A stretch of 64,000 bases of DNA. It comes from Gammaproteobacteria bacterium. Its GTDB lineage: Bacteria; Pseudomonadota; Gammaproteobacteria; UBA4575. The notes under the pieces are model-generated. The model saw only the letters and a program-made list of their open reading frames with translations. It ran no database searches and was not told the origin of the DNA. Location of the stretch: assembly GCA_014075255.1 (NCBI GenBank), contig CP046178.1, positions 1,277,616 through 1,341,615 of the forward strand, given 5' to 3'. Below, piece by piece: positions 30,536 to 40,332 of this stretch (the stretch's first letter is position 1; the number at the start of each line of letters is the position of its first letter). Made by a program: the position numbers and the translations under genes.

Positions 30536-31801
30536 TCAAGACAGTTTGGCTGGTAATGATTTTGCCTGGCTAATCCATGAATCAATTACTGCCTCTTCAG
30601 GCACACTTGGAGCAAGAGATTTCTCTGTATTGGTAGCTTGTAATTTTGACAAAACATCTGCTGCTGCTGCAGCTGCAAGCTCGGCCATATTGCTATATCC
30701 GCTGACTTCAAGCAGTTCTGCTTCATTTCCAGCTACGCCGGTTAAGCGAAAGAAATCACTCATCTTCACCCACCGATCAAGTGACTTCACATTCAACCCT
30801 GCTGTTTCAGCGCATTTTTCACGCGCATCTTGAGATGCACACTGATCAAGCAACTTCTCAACAGTTGATATTCCAACTTTTTCTAAAGCCTCACCATATT
30901 TAGGACCAATACCTTCGATGTCAGTAATTTTAGTGCCTTCATTTACTACAGCATCACTAGTGGCTATTTCAGCAACAGGCTTAACCACTGTTTTTTTCTT
31001 AACTGTAACTTTTTGCTTAGGCTTAGTCTTAGCTTTAGAACTTGTCTCTTTTTCGGTTACTTTTCCAGATTCATCGACTTCGACAAAATCATCTTCGTTA
31101 CCGCCTGCCATAACACGAACACTTTCTTTGCCTTCAGAAATTGCATCTGCAATATGCGAGGAATATAACTGTATTGCACGAATGGCATCGTCATTACCAG
31201 GAATCACATAATCCACACCATCGATTTTGCAATTGGTATCTACTACTGCAACTACCGGAATACCTAACTTATTGGCTTCTTTAATGGCAATCGCTTCATA
31301 ACCTACGTCAATAACAAATAAAACATCAGGCAGTGATGGCATGTTTTTAATACCACCCAGACTACGCTCTAATTTATCAAGCTCACGCTTAAGCATAAGT
31401 ATTTGCTTCTTATTTAGACGCGCTATTCCATCGCCGCTTAACATTTGCTCTAAATCATGCAAACGCTGAATAGATTTTTTCACGGTATTAAAGTTAGTCA
31501 ACATGCCACCTAACCAGCGATGGTTAACGTATGGCATACCACAACGAATCGCTTCTTCACGCACCGAATCTCGTGCTGAGCGTTTGGTACCTACAAATAA
31601 AATGGTGCCGCGATTAGCCGCCATGTTGCCAAGGAAAGTGGCAGCATCGAGAAACATTGGTAATGTTTTCTCAAGATTAATAATATGAATCTTGTTACGC
31701 TCTCCAAAAATGTAAGGACTCATTTTTGGGTTCCAGTAACGGGTCTGGTGACCGAAGTGCACGCCAGCCTCTAACATTTGGCGCATAGTAACGCTAGTCA
31801 T
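30536..31801 (-). CDS. rpsB: 30S ribosomal protein S2 with fused DUF4332-like HhH domain
   Basis: 421 residues against about 240 for ordinary S2. Residues 1-235 are a complete S2: [22 protein letters not shown], the coiled-coil insert near 110-150, and [21 protein letters not shown] Lys/Thr-rich linker (about 245-280) leads to residues 288-421, which carry [20 protein letters not shown] and a second similar unit around [20 protein letters not shown]. These look like tandem helix-hairpin-helix motifs of the DUF4332 kind. The reading frame is continuous with no stop between parts. S2 sits on the head-platform junction of the small subunit; what the added domain does is unknown. Confidence 0.9.
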   Translation of the reverse strand: MTSVTMRQMLEAGVHFGHQTRYWNPKMSPYIFGERNKIHIINLEKTLPMFLDAATFLGNMAANRGTILFVGTKRSARDSVREEAIRCGMPYVNHRWLGGMLTNFNTVKKSIQRLHDLEQMLSGDGIARLNKKQILMLKRELDKLERSLGGIKNMPSLPDVLFVIDVGYEAIAIKEANKLGIPVVAVVDTNCKIDGVDYVIPGNDDAIRAIQLYSSHIADAISEGKESVRVMAGGNEDDFVEVDESGKVTEKETSSKAKTKPKQKVTVKKKTVVKPVAEIATSDAVVNEGTKITDIEGIGPKYGEALEKVGISTVEKLLDQCASQDAREKCAETAGLNVKSLDRWVKMSDFFRLTGVAGNEAELLEVSGYSNMAELAAAAAADVLSKLQATNTEKSLAPSVPEEAVIDSWISQAKSLPAKLS

Positions 31802-31941
31802 TATATAAATACTCCTATAGGGTTTTATACGTCCGCATATCCCATATGGAAACTCTAAAGGAGCACCCGACCATATGTGTCGATAATACGTGTAGATTTA
31901 AAGTATGTGCGCCCAGTTGCATTTGCCTTAAGCGCGGGCGA
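31802..31941 (-). promoter_or_regulatory. rpsB 5' leader, t44/S2-autoregulation-like RNA
   Basis: The leader of rpsB contains CATATGG (31843-31849) and CCATATG (31871-31877), which pair around a GGTCGGGTGC-type segment, followed by a GC-rich segment and CTATAGGAGT just before the start codon. The layout and the GGTCGGGTGC block resemble the t44 RNA/S2-binding leader known upstream of rpsB in gammaproteobacteria. The assignment is from memory of that motif and needs a covariance search. Confidence 0.5.
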
Positions 31942-31970
31942 TTTATAACATGATTACATATTCAGAACAA
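31942..31970 (-). promoter_or_regulatory. rpsB: rpsB promoter
   Basis: On the minus strand TTGTTC (31965-31970) and TATAAA (31942-31947) are spaced exactly 17 bp, and a GC-rich discriminator (TCGCCCGCGC) follows. GC-rich discriminators are typical of stringently controlled ribosomal promoters, so ppGpp/DksA control is a reasonable inference. Confidence 0.55.
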
Positions 31971-32029
31971 TTACTTAGATCCACGCTATCATTCCACCAC
32001 AATCAGCATTAACTAAATTAGCCAAAATT

Positions 32030-32797
32030 ATGAGCGTAACCATAAAAACCCCCGATGAAATCGAAAAAATGCGCATCGCTGGGAGACTTGCCTCAGAAGT
32101 TCTGGAAATGATTGGATCCCACGTGGTGCCTGGTATCAGCACCTTGGAATTAGATCAAATCTGCCATGAATACATCGTAAACGAGCAACAGGCGATCCCT
32201 GCACCACTCAATTATCGCGGCTTTCCCAAATCTATATGCACATCAGTAAATCATCAAGTTTGTCATGGTATTCCTGGGGATCGAGTTCTCAAGAACGGCG
32301 ATATCCTGAATATTGATATAACCGTAATCAAAGATGAATTTCACGGCGATACCAGCAAAATGTTCATGCTAGGTAAACCACCTGTGCTTGCCCAACGACT
32401 TGTGGATTTAACCTATGAGGCACTATCTCTTGGCATACAAGAAGTAAAACCTGGCGCAAAACTTGGAGACATTGGTCATATAATTCAAACTTTCGCTGAA
32501 AAAAATCGCTGCACTGTGGTTCGTGAATACTGCGGACATGGCATTGGTCGCACATTCCATGAAGATCCTCAAGTATTGCATTACGGCAAACCTGACACGG
32601 GCATGGAGTTAGAAGCCGGGATGACGTTTACGATCGAACCAATGATCAATGCGGGAAAAAGAAATGTACGTTTACTCCCCGATGGATGGACCGTAGTCAC
32701 AAAAGACCATAGTTTGTCCGCTCAGTGGGAACATACAATTTTAGTTACCGATCAAGGTTACGAAGTATTAACCAAACGTAGTGACGAAAGTTTTTAA
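32030..32797 (+). CDS. map: Methionine aminopeptidase, type I
   Basis: Removes the initiator Met from nascent proteins. 255 residues, pita-bread fold. Metal ligands appear in order: D in DILNIDITV, D in HGDTSKMF, H in YCGHGIGRTFHE, E in FTIEPMIN and E in SAQWEHTILV. It is transcribed divergently from rpsB, a conserved arrangement, and starts the plus-strand run to dapE. Confidence 0.97.
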   Translation: MSVTIKTPDEIEKMRIAGRLASEVLEMIGSHVVPGISTLELDQICHEYIVNEQQAIPAPLNYRGFPKSICTSVNHQVCHGIPGDRVLKNGDILNIDITVIKDEFHGDTSKMFMLGKPPVLAQRLVDLTYEALSLGIQEVKPGAKLGDIGHIIQTFAEKNRCTVVREYCGHGIGRTFHEDPQVLHYGKPDTGMELEAGMTFTIEPMINAGKRNVRLLPDGWTVVTKDHSLSAQWEHTILVTDQGYEVLTKRSDESF

Positions 32798-32843
32798 ATA
32801 CAGACCCAAGCAGTCGTTTGGATCTTTGCCCAATCACTAAGTC

Positions 32844-35528
32844 ATGCTCAATATTGATATCTATGAGGTGCTTGAAGCGGATGCGCCTATTTTGCAATTT
32901 CTGCAACAAGACCACGCCCTTCCACTAAGCGTAGAAAAATATAAAAACTTCAGAATCGAACTTCTAAAGCTGCTTGATCAACGCTTCAGAGCTCAAGCCA
33001 ATATTTATGAACTCATATCTCTAAACACTTGCGTTATTGATGCTTTATTGAAAAATATTTGGAACTCATACGAAATCCCAAACGACTCCGCAGCATTATT
33101 AGCCATAGGCGGCTATGGTCGTCGAGAAATGTTTCCCGAATCAGATATAGATATTATGATTGTCCTCAAGGACGAAAACAATGAAATTGTAAAACCCAAA
33201 ATTGAATCTTTCTTAACTTTTCTCTGGGACATAAGCTTACACATCGCACAATCCGTTAGAACCATAAATAGCTGCATAGAAGAATCTAAAAAAGATGTCA
33301 CAGTTTTAACTAGTTTAATGGAACACTATTACTTAGCGGGAAGTGAAGACTTATACAACCAGGTTAGAGATGTTGTTGAAAATAATAAAATCTGGCCCAG
33401 TAAAAAATATTTCAAAGAAAAAAGACAAGAACTAGAAGACCGACACAAAAAATTTGGAGACACCGCCAACCACCTGGAGCCCAATATAAAAGAAAACCCA
33501 GGCGGATTGCGCGATATCCATACCTTACGCTGGCTAACCAACCGCCACTTTAAAACAGAGAGCTTTGAAGAATTAGCAGAACTAGAATTTTTATCTAATA
33601 GCGAATTATCGTTATTACAAGAAGCCTACTTAGTTTTAGCAAAAATAAGGTTCGCTCTACATTTATTTGTTCAGCGCGGTGATGACCGCTTGTTATTTGA
33701 TTATCAATACGAGGTTGCATCTCTACTTAGTTATAAGAATGAAAACCGCAATCAGCGGGTTGAAGAATTTATGCAGGTTTTCTATCGCACTAGCAACCAG
33801 CTCTCTACATTGTCAGATATAATTATAGAACGTTTGCATTCAACCATATTCCCAAGCTTATTTAAACGTAGAGCTAAACCTATAAATGAAAATTTTCAAG
33901 TGCGCGCGCAGCTACTTGAAGCAACTACACCAGAAATATTTAAAAAATCTCCAGAAGCGTTACTAGAATGTTTTCAGTTATTACAAGAACACAAAAATCT
34001 AACTGGCCTTAGCGATCAATTGCAAAAACTAATCATCGAGAACTTAAATGTTATAGATGACAGCTACAGAAACAACAAAACAAATAGCGGCACATTCATA
34101 TCTATAATCAGCCGCATTGGAACCAATTACCGTGAATTAAAGCGCATGGCACAACTTGGAGTGCTCGGGAAATATTGGCCAAGCTTTGATGCGGTAACCG
34201 GTAGAATGCAGTTTGACCTTTTTCATATATATACCGTTGAAGAACACACCCTTCGAGTTTTTGAAAATGCATGCCAATTCAGTAAAAATACTTCTGAAGG
34301 CGAATATGCCGCCTATCATGATATTTTCATCCAAACTCCAAAAGCATTAACACTCTATTTAGCCGCATTATTTCATGACATTGCAAAAGGCCGTGGTGGG
34401 GATCATTCTGAACTAGGTGAAGTAGAAGCTAAATCTTTTTGCTTACAACATGGCTTGACGTCATTTGATGCAAACACAGTAGCTTGGCTGGTAAAAAATC
34501 ATCTCGTAATGTCGATTACAGCGCAACAACAAGATATAGACGACCCTTACATAATTAAAGAATTTGCAAACAATGTTGGAAATCTAACAAGGCTTAATTA
34601 TTTATACCTATTAACCATTGCAGATATGCGCGGCACAAATCCAAAACTCTGGAATAGTTGGCGAAGCGCATTGCTTTCAGAATTGTACCAACGTGCATCA
34701 CAGTATTTGCGCCAAGATGTAGAATCCCCAACCAATCGAGATGAACTGGTTGATCAAGTTAAATCTTCTGCTTTGCAATTATTACAAAATACCAACTTAA
34801 ACCAAGACAGCTGTTTAGCATTCTGGCAAGAGCTTGGTGATGATTATTTTATTCGCCATTCAGATGATGAGGTAATGCGACATACACAAGCCATATTAAA
34901 TCACAGAGACAAAAGCAATGTAGTGGTAAATATCCATCAATACAGCGCTAGAGGTGCAACTGAAATATTCATTTACTGTAATGATCGAAACTATTTATTT
35001 GCACATATCACCTCAACACTTGCTAAATTAAGACTGTCAATCGTCCACGCAAGAGTCATAACATCAAACAAAGGACATGCACTAGATACATTCTTAGTAT
35101 TAGACGCAAACGAAAAAGCAATCGACGACGAGAAACAATGCGATTTAGTTAAAAAAGAGCTAACTCAAGCTTTAGAACACCCTGAAGAAATCACCCCCTG
35201 CATTAACCAAGGCCTGCCAAGACAGATTCGAGAGCTACGTGTACCTGTTGAAATTTATTTTGATATTAGCACTGTCAATAATTACACGACCATGGAAATA
35301 AAAGCACCTGACTTTCCCGGCTTACTCGCCAGCTTAGGAAATGCATTTGTGGACTGCAGTATAGCCATACATAATGCACGTATCTCAACATTAGGGGAAC
35401 GTGTGCACAATCTATTTCACATTAGTAACCTAGATTACCAGGCATTAGACAAAGAACATCAAGAAAAACTAAGAAAGGTAATCTTAGAATATTTACAACA
35501 ACCGAAACAAGTGGCACTAAAAGTGTAA
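32844..35528 (+). CDS. glnD: Bifunctional uridylyltransferase/uridylyl-removing enzyme GlnD
   Basis: Glutamine sensor that uridylylates or deuridylylates PII proteins. 894 residues. Nucleotidyltransferase motif GGYGRREMFPESDIDIMIVL near residue 90; HD-domain motif LFHDIAKGRGGDHSELG near 510, for the removing activity; two C-terminal ACT domains begin near 710 (FIYCNDRNYLFAHITSTLAK) and 820 (IKAPDFPGLLASLGNAF). All domains are intact, so the PII/GlnB nitrogen cascade should operate. Map-glnD-dap clustering is common in gammaproteobacteria. Confidence 0.97.
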   Translation: MLNIDIYEVLEADAPILQFLQQDHALPLSVEKYKNFRIELLKLLDQRFRAQANIYELISLNTCVIDALLKNIWNSYEIPNDSAALLAIGGYGRREMFPESDIDIMIVLKDENNEIVKPKIESFLTFLWDISLHIAQSVRTINSCIEESKKDVTVLTSLMEHYYLAGSEDLYNQVRDVVENNKIWPSKKYFKEKRQELEDRHKKFGDTANHLEPNIKENPGGLRDIHTLRWLTNRHFKTESFEELAELEFLSNSELSLLQEAYLVLAKIRFALHLFVQRGDDRLLFDYQYEVASLLSYKNENRNQRVEEFMQVFYRTSNQLSTLSDIIIERLHSTIFPSLFKRRAKPINENFQVRAQLLEATTPEIFKKSPEALLECFQLLQEHKNLTGLSDQLQKLIIENLNVIDDSYRNNKTNSGTFISIISRIGTNYRELKRMAQLGVLGKYWPSFDAVTGRMQFDLFHIYTVEEHTLRVFENACQFSKNTSEGEYAAYHDIFIQTPKALTLYLAALFHDIAKGRGGDHSELGEVEAKSFCLQHGLTSFDANTVAWLVKNHLVMSITAQQQDIDDPYIIKEFANNVGNLTRLNYLYLLTIADMRGTNPKLWNSWRSALLSELYQRASQYLRQDVESPTNRDELVDQVKSSALQLLQNTNLNQDSCLAFWQELGDDYFIRHSDDEVMRHTQAILNHRDKSNVVVNIHQYSARGATEIFIYCNDRNYLFAHITSTLAKLRLSIVHARVITSNKGHALDTFLVLDANEKAIDDEKQCDLVKKELTQALEHPEEITPCINQGLPRQIRELRVPVEIYFDISTVNNYTTMEIKAPDFPGLLASLGNAFVDCSIAIHNARISTLGERVHNLFHISNLDYQALDKEHQEKLRKVILEYLQQPKQVALKV

Positions 35529-35544
35529 GCTACTGGCTTTCTAT

Positions 35545-36741
35545 ATGAATACTAATCTTACAAAACTACAGCCTTATCCATTTGAGAAACTTAACAAGTT
35601 AATTTCTCAAATAGAAACCAATACACAACTACAAGCTGTGTCACTTGCGATAGGTGAACCTAAGCACCTAACTCCATCAATAATCAAAGATGAATTAAAT
35701 CGCAATGTTAGCGATCTTGCTAAATATCCCACCACCCGAGGCACCGATGAATTACGTAAAGCATGCGCAAACTGGATAAGAAACCGGTTCCAACTAAGCG
35801 AAAAATACCTAGATAACAAAAATAATGTATTACCCGTAAATGGAACTCGTGAAGCATTATTTGCATTCGCACAATGCGTAATCGACCCAACCAGCAAACC
35901 AGCAGTGTTAATACCCAACCCGTTCTATCAAATTTACGAAGGCGCGGCATTACTTGCGGGAGCTGAACCAATTTATTATGACTGCACGGTAATCGATGGT
36001 GATATACCTGCATTATGGGAGATCAGCGATGAAATCTGGAATCGTTGTCAGCTACTTTATATTTGCACACCTGGCAACCCTACTGGCGAAGTAGCTCCCG
36101 CCAACACTCTGCAAAAATTAATCGAACACTCCAACAAATATAACTTCGTAATTGCTTCAGATGAATGTTATTCAGAAATTTACTCGCCAAATGCAACACC
36201 ACCTAATGGCTTGCTTCACAATGCACAAAAACTAGGTAATGAAACATTTCAAAACTGCATGGCATTTTATAGTTTATCCAAACGATCCAATGCACCAGGT
36301 CTACGCTCTGGATTTGTAGCAGGCTCCAGTGAATTAATTGAAAATTTCTTCAGCTATCGCACCTATCATGGCTGCGCCATGTCATTACCCACACAAGCTG
36401 CTAGTGTTGCCGCCTGGTCAGATGAGTTGCACGTAGCATCGAACCGCCAAAAATATGCGGAAAAGTTTGATGCTGTTCTGGGCATTCTTCAACCTGTCTT
36501 ACCTTGCCAAAGACCCGATGCAGGATTTTATCTCTGGCCCAAATTACCTATGGATGAGGTTGAATTCTGTAAGACACTTTTTCGTAAGAAGAACGTACTA
36601 ACCCTTCCCGGTAGTTATTTGGCCAAATCGGTTAATGGTTATAACCCGGGTGAAAACCGTGTACGCTTAGCGCTGGTTGCCGAACTAGCAGAATGCATTG
36701 AGGCAGCACAGCGTATAAAAGAGTTACTCGAAGAACAATAA
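35545..36741 (+). CDS. dapC: Succinyldiaminopimelate transaminase
   Basis: PLP-dependent class I/II aminotransferase, 398 residues, that makes N-succinyl-LL-diaminopimelate in lysine and peptidoglycan synthesis. SLAIGEPKHLTP at the N-terminus, YICTPGNPTGEV, SDECYSEIY and the PLP lysine in YSLSKRSNAPGLRSGF are seen. Family membership alone would allow other aminotransferases; adjacency to dapD (24 bp) makes DapC the best call. E. coli uses ArgD/SerC instead of a dedicated DapC. Confidence 0.9.
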   Translation: MNTNLTKLQPYPFEKLNKLISQIETNTQLQAVSLAIGEPKHLTPSIIKDELNRNVSDLAKYPTTRGTDELRKACANWIRNRFQLSEKYLDNKNNVLPVNGTREALFAFAQCVIDPTSKPAVLIPNPFYQIYEGAALLAGAEPIYYDCTVIDGDIPALWEISDEIWNRCQLLYICTPGNPTGEVAPANTLQKLIEHSNKYNFVIASDECYSEIYSPNATPPNGLLHNAQKLGNETFQNCMAFYSLSKRSNAPGLRSGFVAGSSELIENFFSYRTYHGCAMSLPTQAASVAAWSDELHVASNRQKYAEKFDAVLGILQPVLPCQRPDAGFYLWPKLPMDEVEFCKTLFRKKNVLTLPGSYLAKSVNGYNPGENRVRLALVAELAECIEAAQRIKELLEEQ

Positions 36742-36765
36742 ATACCCAGCTATTCAGGAGAGACC

Positions 36766-37608
36766 ATGCCAGGGCAAGACAATAATTCACAAGTACAAGA
36801 TATTATCGAAGCAGCATTTGAAAAACGTGTAGACATCAACCCAGCAAACACAGACCCAGAAGTTCGCAATGCCGTTGAGTCCACCTTAAAGAAAGTGGAT
36901 ACAGGTGAAATTCGCGTTGCAGAAAAACAGGGCAATGACTGGATCACTAACGAGTGGATTAAAAAAGCTGTACTACTTTCGTTTCGCATGAATGAAAACG
37001 AAATTATTGACGCAGGCGTAACCAAATATTACGACAAGGTTCCAACTAAGTTTTCGCAAATGAGCGATGACCAAATTAAAAAACAAGGTGCTAGAATTGT
37101 ACCTGGCGCGATGGTAAGACGAGGTGCATACATTGCACCTGATGCTATTTTAATGCCCAGTTATGTAAACATTGGCGCCTATGTAGATACCGGTACTATG
37201 GTCGACACTTGGGTTACCGTAGGATCGTGTGCGCAAATTGGTAAAAACGTTCACCTTTCTGGCGGCGTAGGCATTGGCGGTGTTCTTGAACCATTGCAGG
37301 CAAGCCCTACTATTATCGAAGACAACTGTTTTATCGGTGCACGGTCTGAAATTGTTGAAGGTGTAATTGTTGAAGAAGGTGCGGTAATTTCAATGGGCGT
37401 ATACATCGGCCAAAGCACAAAGATCTTCAATCGTGAAACCGGCGAAGTAACGTACGGTCGAATCCCAGCAGGATCGGTAGTCGTATCTGGCAACCTACCC
37501 TCTAAAGATGGCACATATAGTCTTTATTGTGCAGTTATCGTTAAGCAGGTAGATGAAAAAACACGTAGTAAAGTAGGTATTAACGAATTGTTAAGAACTA
37601 TCGACTAA
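36766..37608 (+). CDS. dapD: Tetrahydrodipicolinate N-succinyltransferase
   Basis: Commits tetrahydrodipicolinate to the succinylase branch. 280 residues, hexapeptide-repeat left-handed helix, trimeric. [12 protein letters not shown], the [20 protein letters not shown] block, [14 protein letters not shown] and [16 protein letters not shown] are diagnostic. A strong Shine-Dalgarno (CAGGAGAG) precedes the ATG. Confidence 0.97.
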   Translation: MPGQDNNSQVQDIIEAAFEKRVDINPANTDPEVRNAVESTLKKVDTGEIRVAEKQGNDWITNEWIKKAVLLSFRMNENEIIDAGVTKYYDKVPTKFSQMSDDQIKKQGARIVPGAMVRRGAYIAPDAILMPSYVNIGAYVDTGTMVDTWVTVGSCAQIGKNVHLSGGVGIGGVLEPLQASPTIIEDNCFIGARSEIVEGVIVEEGAVISMGVYIGQSTKIFNRETGEVTYGRIPAGSVVVSGNLPSKDGTYSLYCAVIVKQVDEKTRSKVGINELLRTID

Positions 37609-37624
37609 ACCTCGATTCATTAGC

Positions 37625-37984
37625 ATGCTTAAAGTTTTTGGTATCCCTAATTGTGACCAAGTAAAAAAGTCGCAAAAATGGCTTAAAGATCGTGGGATTG
37701 AATTTGAATTTCACGATTACAAAAAACAAAACATCACCAAAAAACAGTTAGGCGAATGGTGCAAAGAAATTAAGTGGGAAATACTACTGAATAAACGCAG
37801 CAGGACTTGGAAAGAAATAAGCGGCAAGGAACTTTCCGAGAAAGACAAGTCTAATTTCACTCAGGCTAAAGCGATAACGCTAATGCAACAGAATCCCACA
37901 TTAATCAAACGCCCTGTGATTCAAAATGGCAAAACCATTACAGTAGGTTTTGATGACAAAATATTCTGCCAAAATTACAAATAA
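37625..37984 (+). CDS. ArsC/Spx-family protein (YffB-like)
   Basis: 119 residues of thioredoxin-like ArsC fold. VFGIPNCDQVKKSQKWLKD carries a single N-terminal Cys, then FEFHDYKK, NKRSRTWKEI and the RPVIQNGKTITVGFD end. It lacks the CXXC of Spx. The E. coli homologue yffB is also next to dapE, so this position is conserved, but its biological role is not established and arsenate reduction should not be assumed. Confidence 0.88.
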   Translation: MLKVFGIPNCDQVKKSQKWLKDRGIEFEFHDYKKQNITKKQLGEWCKEIKWEILLNKRSRTWKEISGKELSEKDKSNFTQAKAITLMQQNPTLIKRPVIQNGKTITVGFDDKIFCQNYK

Positions 37985-37990
37985 CCAACC

Positions 37991-39118
37991 ATGTCCGCCA
38001 CTCTAGAATTAGCTAAGCAGTTAATCTCTCAGGCTTCAGTTACACCTGAAGATGCTGGCTGCCAAACGATTTTAAGTGATTACTTAAAAGCTGCAGAATT
38101 TAAAGCAGAAGTCATGCAGTTCGAAGATGTAACCAACTTGTGGTTACGACGTGGAGAAGCATCACCTTTAGTAGTTTTTGCTGGACACACTGATGTAGTA
38201 CCAACCGGGCCAGAACAAGAATGGGATTCACCACCCTTCACACCCACTATTCGTGATGGACAATTATTTGGGCGCGGTGCAGCAGATATGAAATCCAGCA
38301 TAGCTGCTATGGCTGTGGCATGTGAACGTTTTGCCGCAGCTCATCCTCATCACGGAGGATCCATTGCTTTCCTTATAACAAGCGATGAAGAAGGCCCCGC
38401 AACCAATGGTACCGTGAAAGTAATTGAAGCATTGCAAGAACGCAATGAAACAATAGACATGTGCATTGTCGGCGAACCAAGTTGCAGCGAAACATTAGGT
38501 GACACTCTCAAAATTGGTCGCCGCGGCTCTCTTTCTGCAAACTTAAATATCAAAGGTGTTCAAGGGCATGTGGCTTATCCGCATTTGGCCAAGAACCCTG
38601 TTCACGAATTTGCACCCGTACTAGCAGAACTCACTACGTTGCAGTGGGATGCCGGTAATGAATTCTTTCCCCCGACTACATTCCAAGTTTCAAACATCAA
38701 TGCGGGAACAGGCGCAAACAACGTTATTCCTGGCAGCATGGAAATTGAACTGAACTTACGTTTCTCTACAGAAATTACAGCTGATAAAATTAAAACTATA
38801 ATAGTTTCCGTTCTGGATAAAAATAACCTAAATTACGAAATAAGCTGGCATTTATCGGGCAATCCGTTCTACTGCGAGCCGGGTTTGCTAACCAATGCTT
38901 GCGAACAAGCCATACAAGAAACCGTAAACATCAAACCAGAATTTTCCACCGGCGGTGGTACGTCAGATGGACGCTTCATTGCGCCTACCGGCGCACAAGT
39001 GGTGGAACTCGGCCCAGTGAATGAAAGCATTCACAAAATGAATGAGTGCGTGGACGTAGAGGCGCTGGACCAGTTGACCGATATTTATCAGAAGGTTTTG
39101 GAGAAGTTACTCACGTAA
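37991..39118 (+). CDS. dapE: Succinyl-diaminopimelate desuccinylase
   Basis: Zinc M20-family hydrolase, 375 residues, releasing LL-diaminopimelate. VVFAGHTDVVPTGP holds H66 and D68, GRGAADMKSS the bridging Asp, ITSDEEGPATNGT the catalytic Glu pair, and ELGPVNESIHKMNE the C-terminal His ligand. It completes dapC-dapD-(yffB)-dapE. The gene ends convergently with the small protein gene at 39.2 kb, with an 80-bp gap. Confidence 0.97.
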   Translation: MSATLELAKQLISQASVTPEDAGCQTILSDYLKAAEFKAEVMQFEDVTNLWLRRGEASPLVVFAGHTDVVPTGPEQEWDSPPFTPTIRDGQLFGRGAADMKSSIAAMAVACERFAAAHPHHGGSIAFLITSDEEGPATNGTVKVIEALQERNETIDMCIVGEPSCSETLGDTLKIGRRGSLSANLNIKGVQGHVAYPHLAKNPVHEFAPVLAELTTLQWDAGNEFFPPTTFQVSNINAGTGANNVIPGSMEIELNLRFSTEITADKIKTIIVSVLDKNNLNYEISWHLSGNPFYCEPGLLTNACEQAIQETVNIKPEFSTGGGTSDGRFIAPTGAQVVELGPVNESIHKMNECVDVEALDQLTDIYQKVLEKLLT

Positions 39119-39199
39119 TTTCTGCCGACAAACGAAAATCATTCAAAAGATTTAAATCGCTCTACACAAAGCTTTACACACTCATTGCAAATTTGTGGA

Positions 39200-39556
39200 C
39201 TACCCCCCAAGTCTAATCAATTGGCCAGTCTCTTTTTCGGAGCCCTTACAAAACTCACAGAAGCTGTCTTCTTCTGTGCTTCCCATTCCTCGTTTTAGCT
39301 TCTTAGTATGACGAGGACTTGTTACTTTATTTTCTTGTGATGGTGAAACTCTTAATGAATCACCAAAATCAACAATCTCCTCAAGCCAATTGATATATAA
39401 CAATCCTGGCTCTTCATTAGATATCCCACTTGCTTTTACCAAAGGTCTTCCTTCAGAAACACCAAAAGAAATATGCAATTGTTTAAGTGTGCTGGGACCA
39501 ACCGTAGCGATAATTTCTTTATTTAAAAATATATCGTAATTATATTCATTACCCAT
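39200..39556 (-). CDS. Small uncharacterised protein with a C-terminal Cys pair
   Basis: 118 residues from the ATG at 39556, which lies 5 bp after the exonuclease stop; a TTG five codons upstream is also possible. The N-terminal half looks like a compact alpha/beta unit. The middle (about 78-100) is polar and probably disordered. The C-terminus reads CEFCKGSEKETGQLIRLGG, which resembles half of the ClpX-type zinc-binding motif (CxxC followed by LI-x-G) but has only one Cys pair, so metal binding would need a dimer. I do not recognise the family. Coupled to the exonuclease gene by position. Confidence 0.6.
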   Translation of the reverse strand: MGNEYNYDIFLNKEIIATVGPSTLKQLHISFGVSEGRPLVKASGISNEEPGLLYINWLEEIVDFGDSLRVSPSQENKVTSPRHTKKLKRGMGSTEEDSFCEFCKGSEKETGQLIRLGG

Positions 39557-39561
39557 AGTAA

Positions 39562-40329
39562 TTAAACCCAAGCTTTCAAAAACTCTTCTAAATGCTCTTC
39601 ACCTGAATCAGACAAGTAATCTCTGAGCTGCTCACATCTGCGCTCATATTCTTTTTCATATATCTTTCCGCGCATTAATTCAAATCGCAGAAATACTAAA
39701 TAGGTATTGAGCACGTCCGTTTCACAGTAGTTACGGATCTCTTCAATTTTTCCATCTAAAAATGCGCCACACACTTTACTACCGTCCATACCCAATTTAC
39801 CTGGGAAACCTAGCATGGTTGCAATGTGATCTAACTTTGCGTTGGCACGCATTTGAAAACCCGCAAGCACATCCATTAGATCGATATGTCGCCAGTGAAA
39901 ACGGCTTATATAGTTGTTATAACGGAAACTCGTATCATCATCCCCCATTTGCCAATAGTGCTGAGCATTTACACCATGCAATAAAGAACGGTAGTGCATG
40001 GTCGGCAAATCAAAGCCACCTCCATTCCAGGAAACGATAGTTGGATTATATTTTTCCAAACCATCATAAAACCGTTTGATTAATTCTTTTTCGGGTGAAT
40101 CTGTATCGCCTAACGACCAAACTTTTACTGAATCATGTGTGGCTAGTACCGCAGAAATAGCAACAATACGCTGCATGTAGTGAGGCATAAAATCACTACC
40201 AGTTTGCTGATTACGCATGTGCTCGATAGCTTTAATCACGTCTTTATCAGGCAAACCATCTAGATCATAAATTTTCTTACCTGATTCCACATCAGGTACT
40301 GTCTCAATATCAAACACAAGGGTATTCAT
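39562..40329 (-). CDS. PolB-related 3'-5' exonuclease (DEDDy, RNase H-like)
   Basis: 255 residues. ExoI motif FDIETVPD at the N-terminus, ExoII in WNGGGFDLPTMHYRS and ExoIII in NYCETDVLNTYLVFLR, with Tyr four before Asp as in the DEDDy group. It matches the stand-alone 'predicted 3'-5' exonuclease related to DNA polymerase B' family, with no polymerase domain. Cellular role is not defined. Immediately upstream is a stop-terminated second copy of its first nine codons. Confidence 0.9.
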   Translation of the reverse strand: MNTLVFDIETVPDVESGKKIYDLDGLPDKDVIKAIEHMRNQQTGSDFMPHYMQRIVAISAVLATHDSVKVWSLGDTDSPEKELIKRFYDGLEKYNPTIVSWNGGGFDLPTMHYRSLLHGVNAQHYWQMGDDDTSFRYNNYISRFHWRHIDLMDVLAGFQMRANAKLDHIATMLGFPGKLGMDGSKVCGAFLDGKIEEIRNYCETDVLNTYLVFLRFELMRGKIYEKEYERRCEQLRDYLSDSGEEHLEEFLKAWV

Positions 40330-40332
40330 TAT

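Noticed and set aside
30366-30833. 155-codon plus-strand frame
   Set aside because: It is antisense to tsf/rpsB, with Ser/Ala-rich shadow composition and no family resemblance.
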